A stretch of DNA of 28,160 nucleotides from an uncultured Mucispirillum sp. (GCA_910586745.1 CAJUJZ010000016.1:1-28160); one strand, 5' to 3'; shown: positions 15,334 to 24,288, numbered from the stretch's first letter. Program-made: numbers and translations. The notes: generated by a model from the sequence alone, not told the origin.

Positions 15334-17472
15334 ATGCGGATTTTATTTATTATTTTTTTACTTATTTTACCAATGTTTTCTTATGCAGAAACTAATACTA
15401 TTACAAAGACAGCAAAAGTAGTAGTTCCAGAAAACCAGTCAGTTGAGCAGGTTAAGCAGTATACAAGCGAGCGGTTATTTAGAGAAGCGGCAGAAGAAGC
15501 AGGTGTGGCAGTTTCAAGCAGCACAGTTTTAGTTGACGGAAAAGTATCTAAAGATGAAATCAAAATGCAGACAAGTGCTATTGCTCAAAAAGATGTAAAA
15601 ATATTAAAACAGGAAATAGAAAAAGGTCAGACATATATAACTGTGCAGGTAAAAGCAACAGTTGATTCTGGTGAACTTGATGCATTTTTAAGGCAGCTTA
15701 TGCAGAATGAAGCATTAAAGCAGGAATTAGAGCAGGAAAGAAAAGAAAAACTTGCCCTTGAAAAGAAACTGAAAAGTGCATCTAAAGAAGAATATGATAA
15801 AACATTAAGTGTGCAGGCAGCAAATATTGCAAAAACTCAGGCTGCAAGGCAGAAACAGTTAGAAAAAGAAATATCAAACGCTAAGCAGCAGTTAATGGAA
15901 GCTCAACGCAGGCAGCAGGCAGAAGAACTGCAGGCAGCTAAAGATTTAGAGCAGATACAAAAAGAGTATATGGCACAGGATGCAGCTTTACAGGCAAGAA
16001 TTGCAGCAGAAAAAGATGCTCAGGCAAAAGCAGAAATGGAGCATCAAGCACTTTTAGCAGAGCTTGCTAAAAATGCTCTTATAAATGATAAAACAATGGA
16101 TATTGCAGCAAATGATACTGTTGAAATAATAGCAATGGATGCAGCTCAAGTGCGTATAAATTTCAGCAGTCTTGTTAATGAATATAAAGTGGCTATGAGT
16201 GCAAACAGTAAGCAGTTGGAAATGTATCATAACTCTCAGCTTGAAATACTTGAAAAGCAGAAATTTACAGAGGAAATGCCTAAAAAAGGAAATTGGGAGA
16301 ATAATGCAATATACAGTGAAAAGAAAAATGCTTATAATAAGCGAAAAGCAGATTTTGAAAACAAGACAAAACAGGATATTGCAAAATTAAAATCAGAATA
16401 TGCAGAGAAAAAAGCAAAAAGTGAAAAAGATACTAAATCATCTTTATTAAAAGCATTGGGGCCCCTTAATGAACGGCTGAAAAAATATAATACAGGCAGC
16501 TATATTTCAAGCAGCACCTTAAAAGCAGTAATAGATTTTGGTGAGCGTGATTTAGATAATTTAGAACTGCCTATTACTGTGAAATATCAAATGAAAAAAT
16601 ATAAGTTTACATATAAATTTGTAACATTGCATGAATTTAGAGCTATGTATGATACGCGTGCAAGTTTTAGGGCTGTGCCATTATTTGGTCTTGAACCAAA
16701 TGGTGCAAAAGGGGCTAAGCCTTATTTAGCAGGATTTAGAGTAGTGCATCTTGGTAATAATAAAGAGCAGTTCTTTTCAGTCAATACAGACTACAAAATT
16801 TTTCCAGAGATTCTGCAATATGTGCAAATAGCAGATGAATTAAACCCTAAACCCAAAAAACAGGAGTCTGAAGATATTCACGATAAGGCAGAAGCAAAAA
16901 GTAGTTGGGATAGTTACCAAAGCACTTACAAACACCACACATCTGATACTGTGAAATTGACAGACAGCTACAAAACAAATTACTGGCTTTATGGTTTTCA
17001 AAGTGCAGGCAGCTTTACCCTTGATATAATGAATGTAGAGCTGTCTTTACAGTCACATTGGCGGTTTAATAGATGGTTCGGTATATATACAAATGGCAGT
17101 ATTCTGGTTGGTATTAATGGATTAAAATCATTAAGCAGCAGCGATTATGATGATTACTATGATGATTATGATGATTATTATTATCGTTCATCTGGACAAG
17201 ACATCAGCACAATAGATACAGGTATAGCACTTGGTTTAGGACTTGACATTTATTTAACAAGCAGCTTTTTGCTTTTTGGCGAAGCAAATGCAGCATATTT
17301 TATTGAAGATAATGGAAAAAGCAGTTTTGGTGGAATATTCCGTGGCGGGCTTGCTTTTCAAAACAAAGATATGAAACATACAGGTATGAGATTTAATATC
17401 TTCATAGAAGGTATGATTACTGATACTATAAGCGGTTCATCACCATATTTTGGTGCGGGCATATATTTTTAA
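15334..17472 (+). CDS. Secreted FlgT/LPP20-like protein with coiled coil and beta-rich C-terminus
   Basis: The 712-residue product has a Sec signal peptide (residues 1-18, cut after FSYA). Residues 20-115 (SERLFREAAEEAGVAVSSS..., then ITVQVKATVD) resemble the N-terminal domain of FlgT/LPP20-type envelope proteins. Residues about 120-235 and 290-375 are long Gln/Ala/Lys/Glu-rich coiled coils. A mixed region to about 530 follows, then a C-terminal segment with alternating aromatic and glycine residues (GSFTLDIMNVELSLQSHWRF, GLGLDIYL, MRFNIFIEGM) ending in Phe, as outer-membrane beta-barrel domains often do. An Asp/Tyr repeat (DYDDYYDDYDDYYY) interrupts the last domain. The architecture suggests a periplasm-spanning, outer-membrane-linked protein; the function is unknown. 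ATG 15334 follows AAAAAGG. Confidence 0.8.
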   Translation: MRILFIIFLLILPMFSYAETNTITKTAKVVVPENQSVEQVKQYTSERLFREAAEEAGVAVSSSTVLVDGKVSKDEIKMQTSAIAQKDVKILKQEIEKGQTYITVQVKATVDSGELDAFLRQLMQNEALKQELEQERKEKLALEKKLKSASKEEYDKTLSVQAANIAKTQAARQKQLEKEISNAKQQLMEAQRRQQAEELQAAKDLEQIQKEYMAQDAALQARIAAEKDAQAKAEMEHQALLAELAKNALINDKTMDIAANDTVEIIAMDAAQVRINFSSLVNEYKVAMSANSKQLEMYHNSQLEILEKQKFTEEMPKKGNWENNAIYSEKKNAYNKRKADFENKTKQDIAKLKSEYAEKKAKSEKDTKSSLLKALGPLNERLKKYNTGSYISSSTLKAVIDFGERDLDNLELPITVKYQMKKYKFTYKFVTLHEFRAMYDTRASFRAVPLFGLEPNGAKGAKPYLAGFRVVHLGNNKEQFFSVNTDYKIFPEILQYVQIADELNPKPKKQESEDIHDKAEAKSSWDSYQSTYKHHTSDTVKLTDSYKTNYWLYGFQSAGSFTLDIMNVELSLQSHWRFNRWFGIYTNGSILVGINGLKSLSSSDYDDYYDDYDDYYYRSSGQDISTIDTGIALGLGLDIYLTSSFLLFGEANAAYFIEDNGKSSFGGIFRGGLAFQNKDMKHTGMRFNIFIEGMITDTISGSSPYFGAGIYF
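17143..17184 (+). repeat. GATGATTAT-type tandem repeat coding Asp/Tyr
   Basis: Imperfect 9-base units based on GATGATTAT or GATTACTAT follow one another inside the large envelope protein gene and encode an Asp/Tyr low-complexity loop. All units are multiples of three, so copy-number change would alter loop length and keep the frame. Confidence 0.6.
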
Positions 17473-17491
17473 GAAAGATTTAAATAAAAGA

Positions 17492-18064
17492 TTAGTTAGC
17501 ATAAAACTGGTCAAAGTTTGGAGTGGTGTTTTCGTTAATTGGAGCAAGTAGTACCCGTTCAATATACGGGTACTTGCTTTTAAGACTTGAATATATGTCT
17601 TTTAAATCATCACTGTTTAATATATCCTGCAGCTGTGATTTATAAACAGAAGCAAAAGTATTGTGGCTTAAATCTTCTGCTATAAACCGCTGACACACTT
17701 CATTACATGCCTGCAGCACTTTTTCAGCAGCCTGTTTTCTAGCTCTTTCATGTTTGCCTATGCTGCCTTCTTCAGGTGTAACACTTGCAATATCATTATA
17801 GTCTTTAATAGCAGTGTTTAAAAGCACCTGCATATCGTTATTAATAGAAACTTCTTGTAGTTTTTTAAACTGTTCCTGTAAAATATTATGGTCATGTTTA
17901 AGTTGAGCAAGTCTGTCATTAGTTTCATTTATCTGCTGTTTTAACCGCATAATCTCATCTAAGTGATTATCACCAGTTTCACTGGATTTTTTAACGGAAA
18001 ATAAAGCAAATACACTAATACATGCAGCAACTAAAGCAAGAAAAATTGATATAAATGTTGCCAT
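17492..18064 (-). CDS. Hypothetical membrane-anchored coiled-coil protein
   Basis: This 190-residue protein has a single N-terminal membrane segment (about residues 4-24), a charged coiled coil (about 33-75, rich in Leu/Gln/Lys/Glu heptads) and a helical C-terminal domain with no motif I recognise. A strong ribosome site GGGAGG precedes the ATG. It converges with the large envelope protein gene, 19 bases apart. The orientation of the anchor would leave most of the chain on one side of the membrane. The function is unknown. Confidence 0.75.
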   Translation of the reverse strand: MATFISIFLALVAACISVFALFSVKKSSETGDNHLDEIMRLKQQINETNDRLAQLKHDHNILQEQFKKLQEVSINNDMQVLLNTAIKDYNDIASVTPEEGSIGKHERARKQAAEKVLQACNEVCQRFIAEDLSHNTFASVYKSQLQDILNSDDLKDIYSSLKSKYPYIERVLLAPINENTTPNFDQFYAN

Positions 18065-18226
18065 ATCTGCCTCCCGATTAATAAAACATTTTTACCTGTA
18101 TTAGTCAAGAAGCAAATATAGTGCCAAAAGTGACAGCTATTTTTTATGAAACCTAAGTTTTGTTATTTTTATAAATATAATATGCCATTTGTTTTAAATA
18201 TTCTTCATAATATTTAACCAGTTCAG

Positions 18227-18856
18227 CTATTTATTTATATCTTCAAGGCTGTAATTATTTATTAATTTATCTACATTTAGTATATACTTGTTTGTATTTA
18301 CAGCACTTTCAATTTTTATATACTCATCTACTTCAAGCTGATTTAATATCTGTCTGATAGAATTTTCAAAATTATTTAAAACCAGCATTATTTTTAATTG
18401 ACATACTGATATAGTCAGCTCATTTATGCTACTTAATGCATAAGTTCTGAATTTATTAATAATCATTGCCATTAAATAGTGAAATTCATAATTTAAGTCC
18501 TGCCCATATATTATGCCTAATATGTTATTATCTTCTGGGGCGGATATTATGCTGTCAGATACCTGTATATAAATCTTGATTATATATAATCTTACTATTT
18601 TTATAAAACCAAGTTCAATAAGCAGCTCCAGCTTAACCCTTATTGTTTGCTTTGTTTTCTCATTTAATGACAGCCGTTTTATATCATTTAATGTCATATA
18701 TTCTTTTTTAGAGAATATCATTTGATTAAGCAGGACGGCAAGTTCTAAATCTTTCGTCAATTCCAGTAAATAATCATGAACGGGGATTTGTATAGAATTG
18801 TATAAATCTACACTGTGAAAATGAATTTGTTTTTCTCTTATTTCAGTGCTTACCAT
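18227..18856 (-). CDS. Hypothetical protein, possible winged-helix DNA-binding protein
   Basis: The start is placed at the ATG at 18856, which follows GGCGGTG; a longer reading from 18904 has no ribosome site. The 209-residue product has a segment (about residues 35-95: LAVLLNQMIFSKKEYMTL, NDIKRLSLNEKTKQTIRV, then LELLIELGFIKIVR) with the helix pattern and LxxLGFI ending of winged-helix domains in replication initiators and phage regulators. A second similar helical block lies near the C-terminus (IRQILNQLEVDEYIKIES). This is a pattern judgement, not a family hit. About 160 bases separate it from the coiled-coil gene downstream, with nothing recognisable between. Confidence 0.65.
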   Translation of the reverse strand: MVSTEIREKQIHFHSVDLYNSIQIPVHDYLLELTKDLELAVLLNQMIFSKKEYMTLNDIKRLSLNEKTKQTIRVKLELLIELGFIKIVRLYIIKIYIQVSDSIISAPEDNNILGIIYGQDLNYEFHYLMAMIINKFRTYALSSINELTISVCQLKIMLVLNNFENSIRQILNQLEVDEYIKIESAVNTNKYILNVDKLINNYSLEDINK

Positions 18857-19040
18857 AAAGCACCGCCAAAAGAGATAATTTATAAATTGTAGTATTGAAC
18901 ACACAGCCTATTAAATAATAGGTGGTTAAAATTGCCGTTAGAAGCAGGGGAATAGTCTTATTACCGTTAAAAAGAATATATATGCTTCTTACAAATATCT
19001 CTGAAATAATAATTTATATTATTCAGATACATTATCTTAT

Positions 19041-19051
19041 GCTTAAAAAAG

Positions 19052-19052
<1 letters not shown>
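19041..19052 (-). terminator. Short T-run terminator after tRNA-Arg
   Basis: Directly after the tRNA on the minus strand comes GCTTTTTTAAGC, a short 4-bp hairpin containing six T. It overlaps the last tRNA base, so 3' trimming would be needed. Confidence 0.4.
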
Positions 19053-19125
<73 letters not shown>

Positions 19126-19138
19126 ATATCAGACTGTA

Positions 19139-19168
19139 TTTATAACCAGAAATCAGTTAGTTTGTCAA
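19139..19168 (-). promoter_or_regulatory. Promoter of tRNA-Arg
   Basis: On the minus strand a consensus TTGACA (19168-19163) and TATAAA (19144-19139) are 18 bases apart, placing the start near 19132, a few bases before the tRNA. It is the best sigma-70-like promoter in the window. Confidence 0.7.
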
Positions 19169-19303
19169 GCACATATTTTAAAAAAATGTATATTTTTTGT
19201 CTTACCTTTCATTTAAGCCTTAATTTATAAAAATTTTCCTTGAGAATATGGCTTCTTTATGATAAAAATAATCTTTAAATAATATAATAAGTGATGAGGA
19301 ACA

Positions 19304-20086
19304 ATGGAAATCAATAATACCCCAGTATATGCAGGCACAAGTGGTTATAACTATGAAGATTGGAAAGGCACATTTGCTCCAAAGGATACAGATAACTATG
19401 ACCTGCTTACTCACTACAAAGCATCTAATCTTAATTTTTTAGAATTAACATATACATTTTACCGTATGCCTATAGCTGAGAAGATAGCAGGTATATGCGA
19501 CAGACTTGGCGGTATCAAGCTTTCTATCAGGCTTAATAAATCATTAATGCGTAAAAAACCAGATAAATTAGAGATAGAATCATTTAAAGAGGGAATAGCT
19601 CCAGCCATAGAGCGTGGCACAGCTGTTGCACTTTTAGCAGATTTTCACCATCTTTTTTCAGCCAGCAGGGAAAATTTTGATATTTTACTTGAGTTAAAGG
19701 AAAATTTTAAAGATTTACCTTTATTTATAGAGCTGACAAACTCTACATGGCATAAAGAAAAATATTATGATGAATTTAAGGCAAACCAGATAGGTATATG
19801 TGTAATAGACGGGCCGTCTTTCCGTGGTTTTGCACCATACAGGCCAGTATGTTCTAATGGTGGAGTATACTTCAGGCTTTATGGTAAAGACCCGTTATGG
19901 CTCAGCGGAACTAATAAATTTTTAAATTATGATTATTCTGATAATGAGTTAAAGCGTTTTATGAATGATGCAAGAGATGTATCAGTTATGGCAAAAAATA
20001 TTTTCTTTTCTTTCTGCAATGTGGAAAATGGGTATGCACCAAAAAATGCAGTTTCCCTTAAAAATATGATAGAGCAGGGTTTATGA
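19304..20086 (+). CDS. DUF72 family protein (YecE-like)
   Basis: The 260-residue protein follows the DUF72 TIM-barrel pattern: the opening YAGTSGYNYEDWKGTFAP, the NFLELTYTFYRMP strand, LSIRLNKSLMRKKP, the LLADFHHLF segment, IELTNSTWH, and the late strand GVYFRLYGKDP. The biochemical role of the family is not established. The start ATG has GAGGAAC as ribosome site, and a TATAAT lies at 19283-19288 but lacks a good -35 box. Its TGA overlaps the next ATG by 4 bases (ATGA), showing translational coupling with the FlhB-tail protein. Confidence 0.88.
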   Translation: MEINNTPVYAGTSGYNYEDWKGTFAPKDTDNYDLLTHYKASNLNFLELTYTFYRMPIAEKIAGICDRLGGIKLSIRLNKSLMRKKPDKLEIESFKEGIAPAIERGTAVALLADFHHLFSASRENFDILLELKENFKDLPLFIELTNSTWHKEKYYDEFKANQIGICVIDGPSFRGFAPYRPVCSNGGVYFRLYGKDPLWLSGTNKFLNYDYSDNELKRFMNDARDVSVMAKNIFFSFCNVENGYAPKNAVSLKNMIEQGL

Positions 20087-20337
20087 TAAAAAAAGCTGCA
20101 GCAGTAAAAGGCGATTTAGATAATAACAAAGCAAAGGTTGTTTCAAGCGGCAGCGGTGATTTAGCAAATGAAATAGTGCGTATTGCAAAGGAATATAACA
20201 TAGCTGTAAAGCAGGATAAGGATTTAGCAGAAGTACTTTCTACTCTTGATGTATATGATAATATTCCAGATGATATGTATGAAGCAGTAGCAGAAATATT
20301 GCAGGAATTATATAAAATTAATAAAAATCTTCCATAA
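20083..20337 (+). CDS. FlhB C-terminal domain-like protein (FlhX type)
   Basis: At 84 residues this corresponds to the cytoplasmic C-terminal domain of the flagellar export switch FlhB/YscU without its membrane part. Recognisable are GSGDLANEIVRIAKEYNIAVKQD and DLAEVLSTLDVYDNIPDDMY, then the final helix AVAEILQELYKINK. The NPTH self-cleavage site of true FlhB is absent, as expected for stand-alone FlhX-type proteins, which can stand in for the cleaved FlhB tail in some bacteria. Its job is inferred. It sits between a DUF72 gene and sppA and not with flagellar genes. Confidence 0.85.
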   Translation: MIKKAAAVKGDLDNNKAKVVSSGSGDLANEIVRIAKEYNIAVKQDKDLAEVLSTLDVYDNIPDDMYEAVAEILQELYKINKNLP

Positions 20338-20351
20338 GTTAAGGATATGTT

Positions 20352-21209
20352 ATGAAAAAATGGATAAAAGTAATAATAGCAGTTGTAATATTTATTGTAT
20401 TTGCAAGGGCTATATTAGTTCTTTCAGGTATGGAAACTTCCGCAGGCCTTACAGAACCTTCTATTGCTGTTATGGATATAAGCGGGCAGATCTTTGAAAG
20501 CAAATCAGCTTTAGAAACTTTAAAAAAATTAAAAAATAATCCACTAGTTGAAGGGATTATTATAAGGGTAGATTCTCCAGGTGGAGCAGTAGCACCAAGT
20601 ATGGAAATATATGACTATGTGTTAAATCTGGGCAAGCCTGTTTATGCTGCTATGGGTTCTGTTGCAGCTTCAGGTGGTTACTTAATAAGCCTTGGTGCAG
20701 ATACAATATATGCAGAGCCTTCTACTATTACAGGCAGTATTGGTGTTATTATGAATTTAGTAAACACTCAAGAGCTTATGGATAAGATAGGTGTAAAAAG
20801 TGTTGTTTTAAAAAGCGGAGCATATAAAGATGCAGGCAGTCCTGCAAGAGAAATGACTGAGCAGGATAAAAAAGTATTAAATGATGTGCTTATGGATATG
20901 TATTATCAGTTTACAGATATAGTTATTCAAAGACGCGGTATGGCAAAAGAAAAAGTTATGGCTTTAGCTGACGGCAGAATATATACAGGCAGAATGGCAC
21001 AAAAAGCTGGACTTGTAAATCATATCGGCTCTTGGAGAAAGGCAGCAGAAGATATGAAAGACAAGCTGAACAAGCCAGCACTTGCAATATATGAAGTGCC
21101 TGTAGAAAAAACAATGCTTGAAAAACTTACAGAAACCAGTTCAAAATCAGAGTTTGGCAAAATACTTTCCACAAAAACAGGTTTTTTTTATCTGGCGGAA
21201 ATATATTAA
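20352..21209 (+). CDS. sppA: Signal peptide peptidase SppA, short form
   Basis: SppA is a membrane-bound serine protease of the ClpP fold that degrades leftover signal peptides. The 285 residues comprise an N-terminal membrane segment (about 6-25) and one catalytic domain, as in the short Bacillus-type enzyme, in contrast to the duplicated E. coli protein. The nucleophile Ser107 lies in GSVAASGGY and the general base Lys159 in KSGAYKDAGSP, 52 residues apart as in B. subtilis SppA. RVDSPGG (72-78) and TITGSIGV are also present. The gene is packed between the FlhB-tail gene and comM with almost no spacing. Confidence 0.95.
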   Translation: MKKWIKVIIAVVIFIVFARAILVLSGMETSAGLTEPSIAVMDISGQIFESKSALETLKKLKNNPLVEGIIIRVDSPGGAVAPSMEIYDYVLNLGKPVYAAMGSVAASGGYLISLGADTIYAEPSTITGSIGVIMNLVNTQELMDKIGVKSVVLKSGAYKDAGSPAREMTEQDKKVLNDVLMDMYYQFTDIVIQRRGMAKEKVMALADGRIYTGRMAQKAGLVNHIGSWRKAAEDMKDKLNKPALAIYEVPVEKTMLEKLTETSSKSEFGKILSTKTGFFYLAEIY

Positions 21210-22736
21210 ATGTTTGCCAAAATAAAATCATCATACCTGAATGGTATATATGGAGTAGGGGTAGATGTAGAGTGTGATGTTTCATCATATGGTCTGCCTT
21301 CCTTTTCTATTGTAGGTCTTGGTGATAATGCTATTAAGGAAAGTAAAGAGCGAGTAAAGGCATCTCTTAAAAATTTAGACTACCATTTTTTTAATCATCC
21401 AATAACAATAAATCTTGCACCTGCTGATATGAAAAAAGATGGCAGCCATTTTGACCTGCCTGTTTCTGTATCTATCTTAAAAGCAGTTGGCATAATAGAT
21501 AAAAACCTGAATGAATATTTAATATTAGGTGAGCTTTCTCTTGATGGCAGGCTCCGTGCTGTAACTGGTATATTATCTATGACAGAATATGCAAAAGAAA
21601 ATGGCATTACAAAAATAATACTTCCAGAAGCAAATGTTATGGAAGCTGCATTAATACCAGATATGGAAGTATACGGCTTTGAAAACTTATCAGATGTAAT
21701 CGGCTTTTTAAGGGGCGATATTGAGAAAAAGCCTTTTGTAAATAATAATATTTTAGATGAAGCATCATTTTTAGATTATGATATAGATTTTAAAGATGTT
21801 AAGGGGCAGTTTGCAGCACGCCGTGCAGCAGAAGTGGCAGCAAGCGGTATGCATAACTTTATAATGACAGGAAGTCCAGGCAGCGGCAAAACAATGATTG
21901 CAAGGCGAATGCCATCTATCCTGCCATCTATGACATTAAAGGAAGCATTAGAAACTACAAAAATTCATTCTGTTGCAGGTCTTATAAAAGACAGCGGCAG
22001 GCTTATAAATAAAAGACCCTTTGTAAGCCCTCACCATACATCAAGCAATATTGCTATTATTGGCGGCGGAGCAAAAGCCAAGCCTGGTAATGTAAGTATT
22101 GCTAACAGTGGTATATTATTTCTTGACGAGATGCTTGAATTTTCAAGAAGTGTTTTAGAAGTTTTAAGGCAGCCTTTAGAGGATAGATTTGTAACTATAG
22201 CAAGAGCCGGCAGAACTGTTACATATCCTGCAAAATTTATGCTTGTAGCAGCAATGAACCCATGCCCCTGCGGTTATTTAGGGGATAGTCGTAAAGCCTG
22301 TACATGCACTCAGAATGCAATAGACAAATACCGTGCAAAGCTTTCAGGTCCTATGCTTGACAGAATTGATTTAATATCCCATGTGGAAGCAGTAGATTAT
22401 AAAGACTTAATGGACTTAAAAGAAGGCGAATCATCTTCAGATATCCGCCAGCGTGTAATAAATGCTCATAAAATACAGGCTGAGCGTTTTAAAGATGATG
22501 GTATACTTTATAATTCTGAAATGAATGAAAGCATGGTAAGACAATACTGCCATTTAGATGATGCTGCTTTAAAAATTATGGAACAGATTATGTCAAAGCA
22601 TAATATTTCAGCCCGTTCCTATTCAAAAATATTAAAAACATCAAGAACAATAGCAGATATAAACAACTGTTCTAAAATAGAAAGGTCTCATATTTTAGAA
22701 GCATTTCAAATGAAACTGCCTGATAATAATATATAA
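21210..22736 (+). CDS. comM: YifB/ComM family Mg-chelatase-like AAA+ ATPase
   Basis: This 508-residue protein has an N-terminal Lon-protease-like (ChlI) fold (SSYLNGIYGVGVDVECDVSSYGLPSFSIVGLGD), a Walker A TGSPGSGKT (220-228), Walker B GILFLDEM (301-308), a four-cysteine segment PCPCGYLGDSRKACTC (Cys352, 354, 364, 366), and a C-terminal helical domain with ARSYSKILKTSRTIADI. ComM homologues are hexameric helicases that promote branch migration during natural transformation; YifB is the general name, and a competence role here is inferred. The ATG follows the sppA stop with no gap, and GGCGGA within the end of sppA serves as ribosome site. Confidence 0.93.
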   Translation: MFAKIKSSYLNGIYGVGVDVECDVSSYGLPSFSIVGLGDNAIKESKERVKASLKNLDYHFFNHPITINLAPADMKKDGSHFDLPVSVSILKAVGIIDKNLNEYLILGELSLDGRLRAVTGILSMTEYAKENGITKIILPEANVMEAALIPDMEVYGFENLSDVIGFLRGDIEKKPFVNNNILDEASFLDYDIDFKDVKGQFAARRAAEVAASGMHNFIMTGSPGSGKTMIARRMPSILPSMTLKEALETTKIHSVAGLIKDSGRLINKRPFVSPHHTSSNIAIIGGGAKAKPGNVSIANSGILFLDEMLEFSRSVLEVLRQPLEDRFVTIARAGRTVTYPAKFMLVAAMNPCPCGYLGDSRKACTCTQNAIDKYRAKLSGPMLDRIDLISHVEAVDYKDLMDLKEGESSSDIRQRVINAHKIQAERFKDDGILYNSEMNESMVRQYCHLDDAALKIMEQIMSKHNISARSYSKILKTSRTIADINNCSKIERSHILEAFQMKLPDNNI

Positions 22737-22746
22737 ATACATTTTA

Positions 22747-22785
22747 ATCTGCTTTATTAAAAAATATTTATTGCCTAAAGCAGAT
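22747..22785. repeat. 10-bp perfect inverted repeat between comM and glpT
   Basis: ATCTGCTTTA (22747-22756) pairs with TAAAGCAGAT (22776-22785) across 19 bases. No T-run follows on either strand, so it is a poor intrinsic terminator. It may be a 3' stabilising hairpin or an operator for glpT. Confidence 0.5.
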
Positions 22786-22888
22786 ACATATGATAAAGTA
22801 TGATATCAATAGTTTTAGTATGTTTGCATATTTTTCCTCATTTTTAAAAGATAGTTTTATTTTTATATCATATCAGGGAGGTATATGT

Positions 22889-24244
22889 ATGATAGATATT
22901 TTCAAACCTGCTCCTCACATTGGGAGAGTGCCTGAAGAACAGGTAGATCCCCTTTATAAGCGTCTGCGTGTTCAAATTTTTATTGGTATATTTATAGGCT
23001 ATGCGGCCTACTATTTTGTCCGTAAAAATTTTGGTCTTGCAATGCCTTATCTTATTGAAGAGTATGGATATTCAAAAGGTGAGCTTGGTATTGCATTATC
23101 AGGCGTTTCTATTGCCTATGGTTTTTCAAAATTCATTATGGGTTCATTTTCTGATAGAGCGAATCCACGGGTATTTTTACCAGTTGGTTTAATTCTAGCG
23201 GCTTCTATGATGCTCATTATGGGTAGATTTGAATGGGCGACTTCTTCTGTTACAATAATGTTTGTACTTCTTTTTCTTTGTGGATGGTTTCAAGGTATGG
23301 GCTGGCCTCCATGCGGCAGAACTATGGTTCACTGGTGGTCGCATAAAGAGCGTGGGACTATAGTTTCCTTATGGAATGTTGCCCATAATGTTGGGGGGGG
23401 GCTTCCACCAATATTCTTTTTATGGGGTATGGCTTGGTTTAATGACTGGCGTGCTGCATTTTATATGCCTTCTCTTGCGGCTATTACTGTTGCTATATTA
23501 GCTTTCTTTTTAATGAGAGATACTCCTCAGTCATGTGGTCTTCCACCTATTGAAGAATATAAAAATGATTATCCACCTGATTATAATAAAGAAACATCAG
23601 AGCAGGAATTAACTGCAAAAGAAATATTTATGCAGTATGTATTCCCTAATAAATTATTATGGTATATAGCAATTGCCAATGTATTTGTATATCTCATTCG
23701 ATATGGTATATTAGACTGGTCTCCTACATATTTAAGAGAAGTAAAAGGCTTTGAAATGCAGATGAGTTCAATAGGTTATTTCTTATATGAATATGCAGGT
23801 ATTCCTGGCACACTGCTTTGCGGCTGGATGAGTGACAAAGTGTTTAAAGGTTCAAGAAGTATTACGGGTCTTTTCTTTATGGTACTTGTTACAATAGCAG
23901 TTGCAGTATTCTGGTTAAACCCTGCAGGCAACCCTACAGTAGATATGGCATGTATGATTATTATTGGTTTCTTAATCTACGGTCCTGTTATGCTGATAGG
24001 CTTATATGCATTAGAGCTTGCTCCTAAAAAAGCAGCAGGAACAGCAGCAGGCTTTACAGGGCTTTTTGGTTATCTTGGCGGTTCAGTTGCAGCTAGTGCA
24101 GTAGTTGGTTACACTGTAGACTTTTTTGGCTGGAATGGCGGTTTTGTTGTTATGATTGGCGGATGTATTTTAGCAATCATTCTTCTTTTTATGACAAAAC
24201 TCAGTGAAAACAAACAAAAAGCAATAAATGCAAAAATAGGTTAA
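22889..24244 (+). CDS. glpT: Glycerol-3-phosphate:phosphate antiporter GlpT
   Basis: GlpT is an inner-membrane major-facilitator protein that exchanges glycerol-3-phosphate for phosphate and also lets in fosfomycin. The start is set at ATG 22889 by a consensus AGGGAGG at 22875-22881; the upstream in-frame ATG at 22790 has none. The 451 residues align with E. coli GlpT (452) nearly end to end from memory: FKPAPH near the start, [15 protein letters not shown] with Arg45, [29 protein letters not shown] with His166, the central loop [29 protein letters not shown] with Arg271, and [16 protein letters not shown]. All transport residues I can place are kept. The closeness to the enterobacterial protein is unusual for this genome. 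A run of nine G lies in the coding frame at 23393-23401. No glpQ, glpK or glpABC lies nearby. Confidence 0.96.
   Translation: MIDIFKPAPHIGRVPEEQVDPLYKRLRVQIFIGIFIGYAAYYFVRKNFGLAMPYLIEEYGYSKGELGIALSGVSIAYGFSKFIMGSFSDRANPRVFLPVGLILAASMMLIMGRFEWATSSVTIMFVLLFLCGWFQGMGWPPCGRTMVHWWSHKERGTIVSLWNVAHNVGGGLPPIFFLWGMAWFNDWRAAFYMPSLAAITVAILAFFLMRDTPQSCGLPPIEEYKNDYPPDYNKETSEQELTAKEIFMQYVFPNKLLWYIAIANVFVYLIRYGILDWSPTYLREVKGFEMQMSSIGYFLYEYAGIPGTLLCGWMSDKVFKGSRSITGLFFMVLVTIAVAVFWLNPAGNPTVDMACMIIIGFLIYGPVMLIGLYALELAPKKAAGTAAGFTGLFGYLGGSVAASAVVGYTVDFFGWNGGFVVMIGGCILAIILLFMTKLSENKQKAINAKIG
23393..23401 (+). repeat. Nine-G homopolymer inside glpT
   Basis: Nine consecutive G encode Gly169-Gly171 as three GGG codons (in NVGGGLPP). 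In an AT-rich gene set this is an outlier and a typical slippage-prone tract. In this sequence the frame is intact (on). Confidence 0.9.
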
Positions 24245-24288
24245 TAACTATACTAAAAGTTAGCAGCATATTACATTTTATAAATCTT

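Noticed and set aside
22790..22888. N-terminal extension of glpT
   Set aside because: AGGGAGG at 22875-22881 and alignment to the E. coli N-terminus both set the start at 22889.
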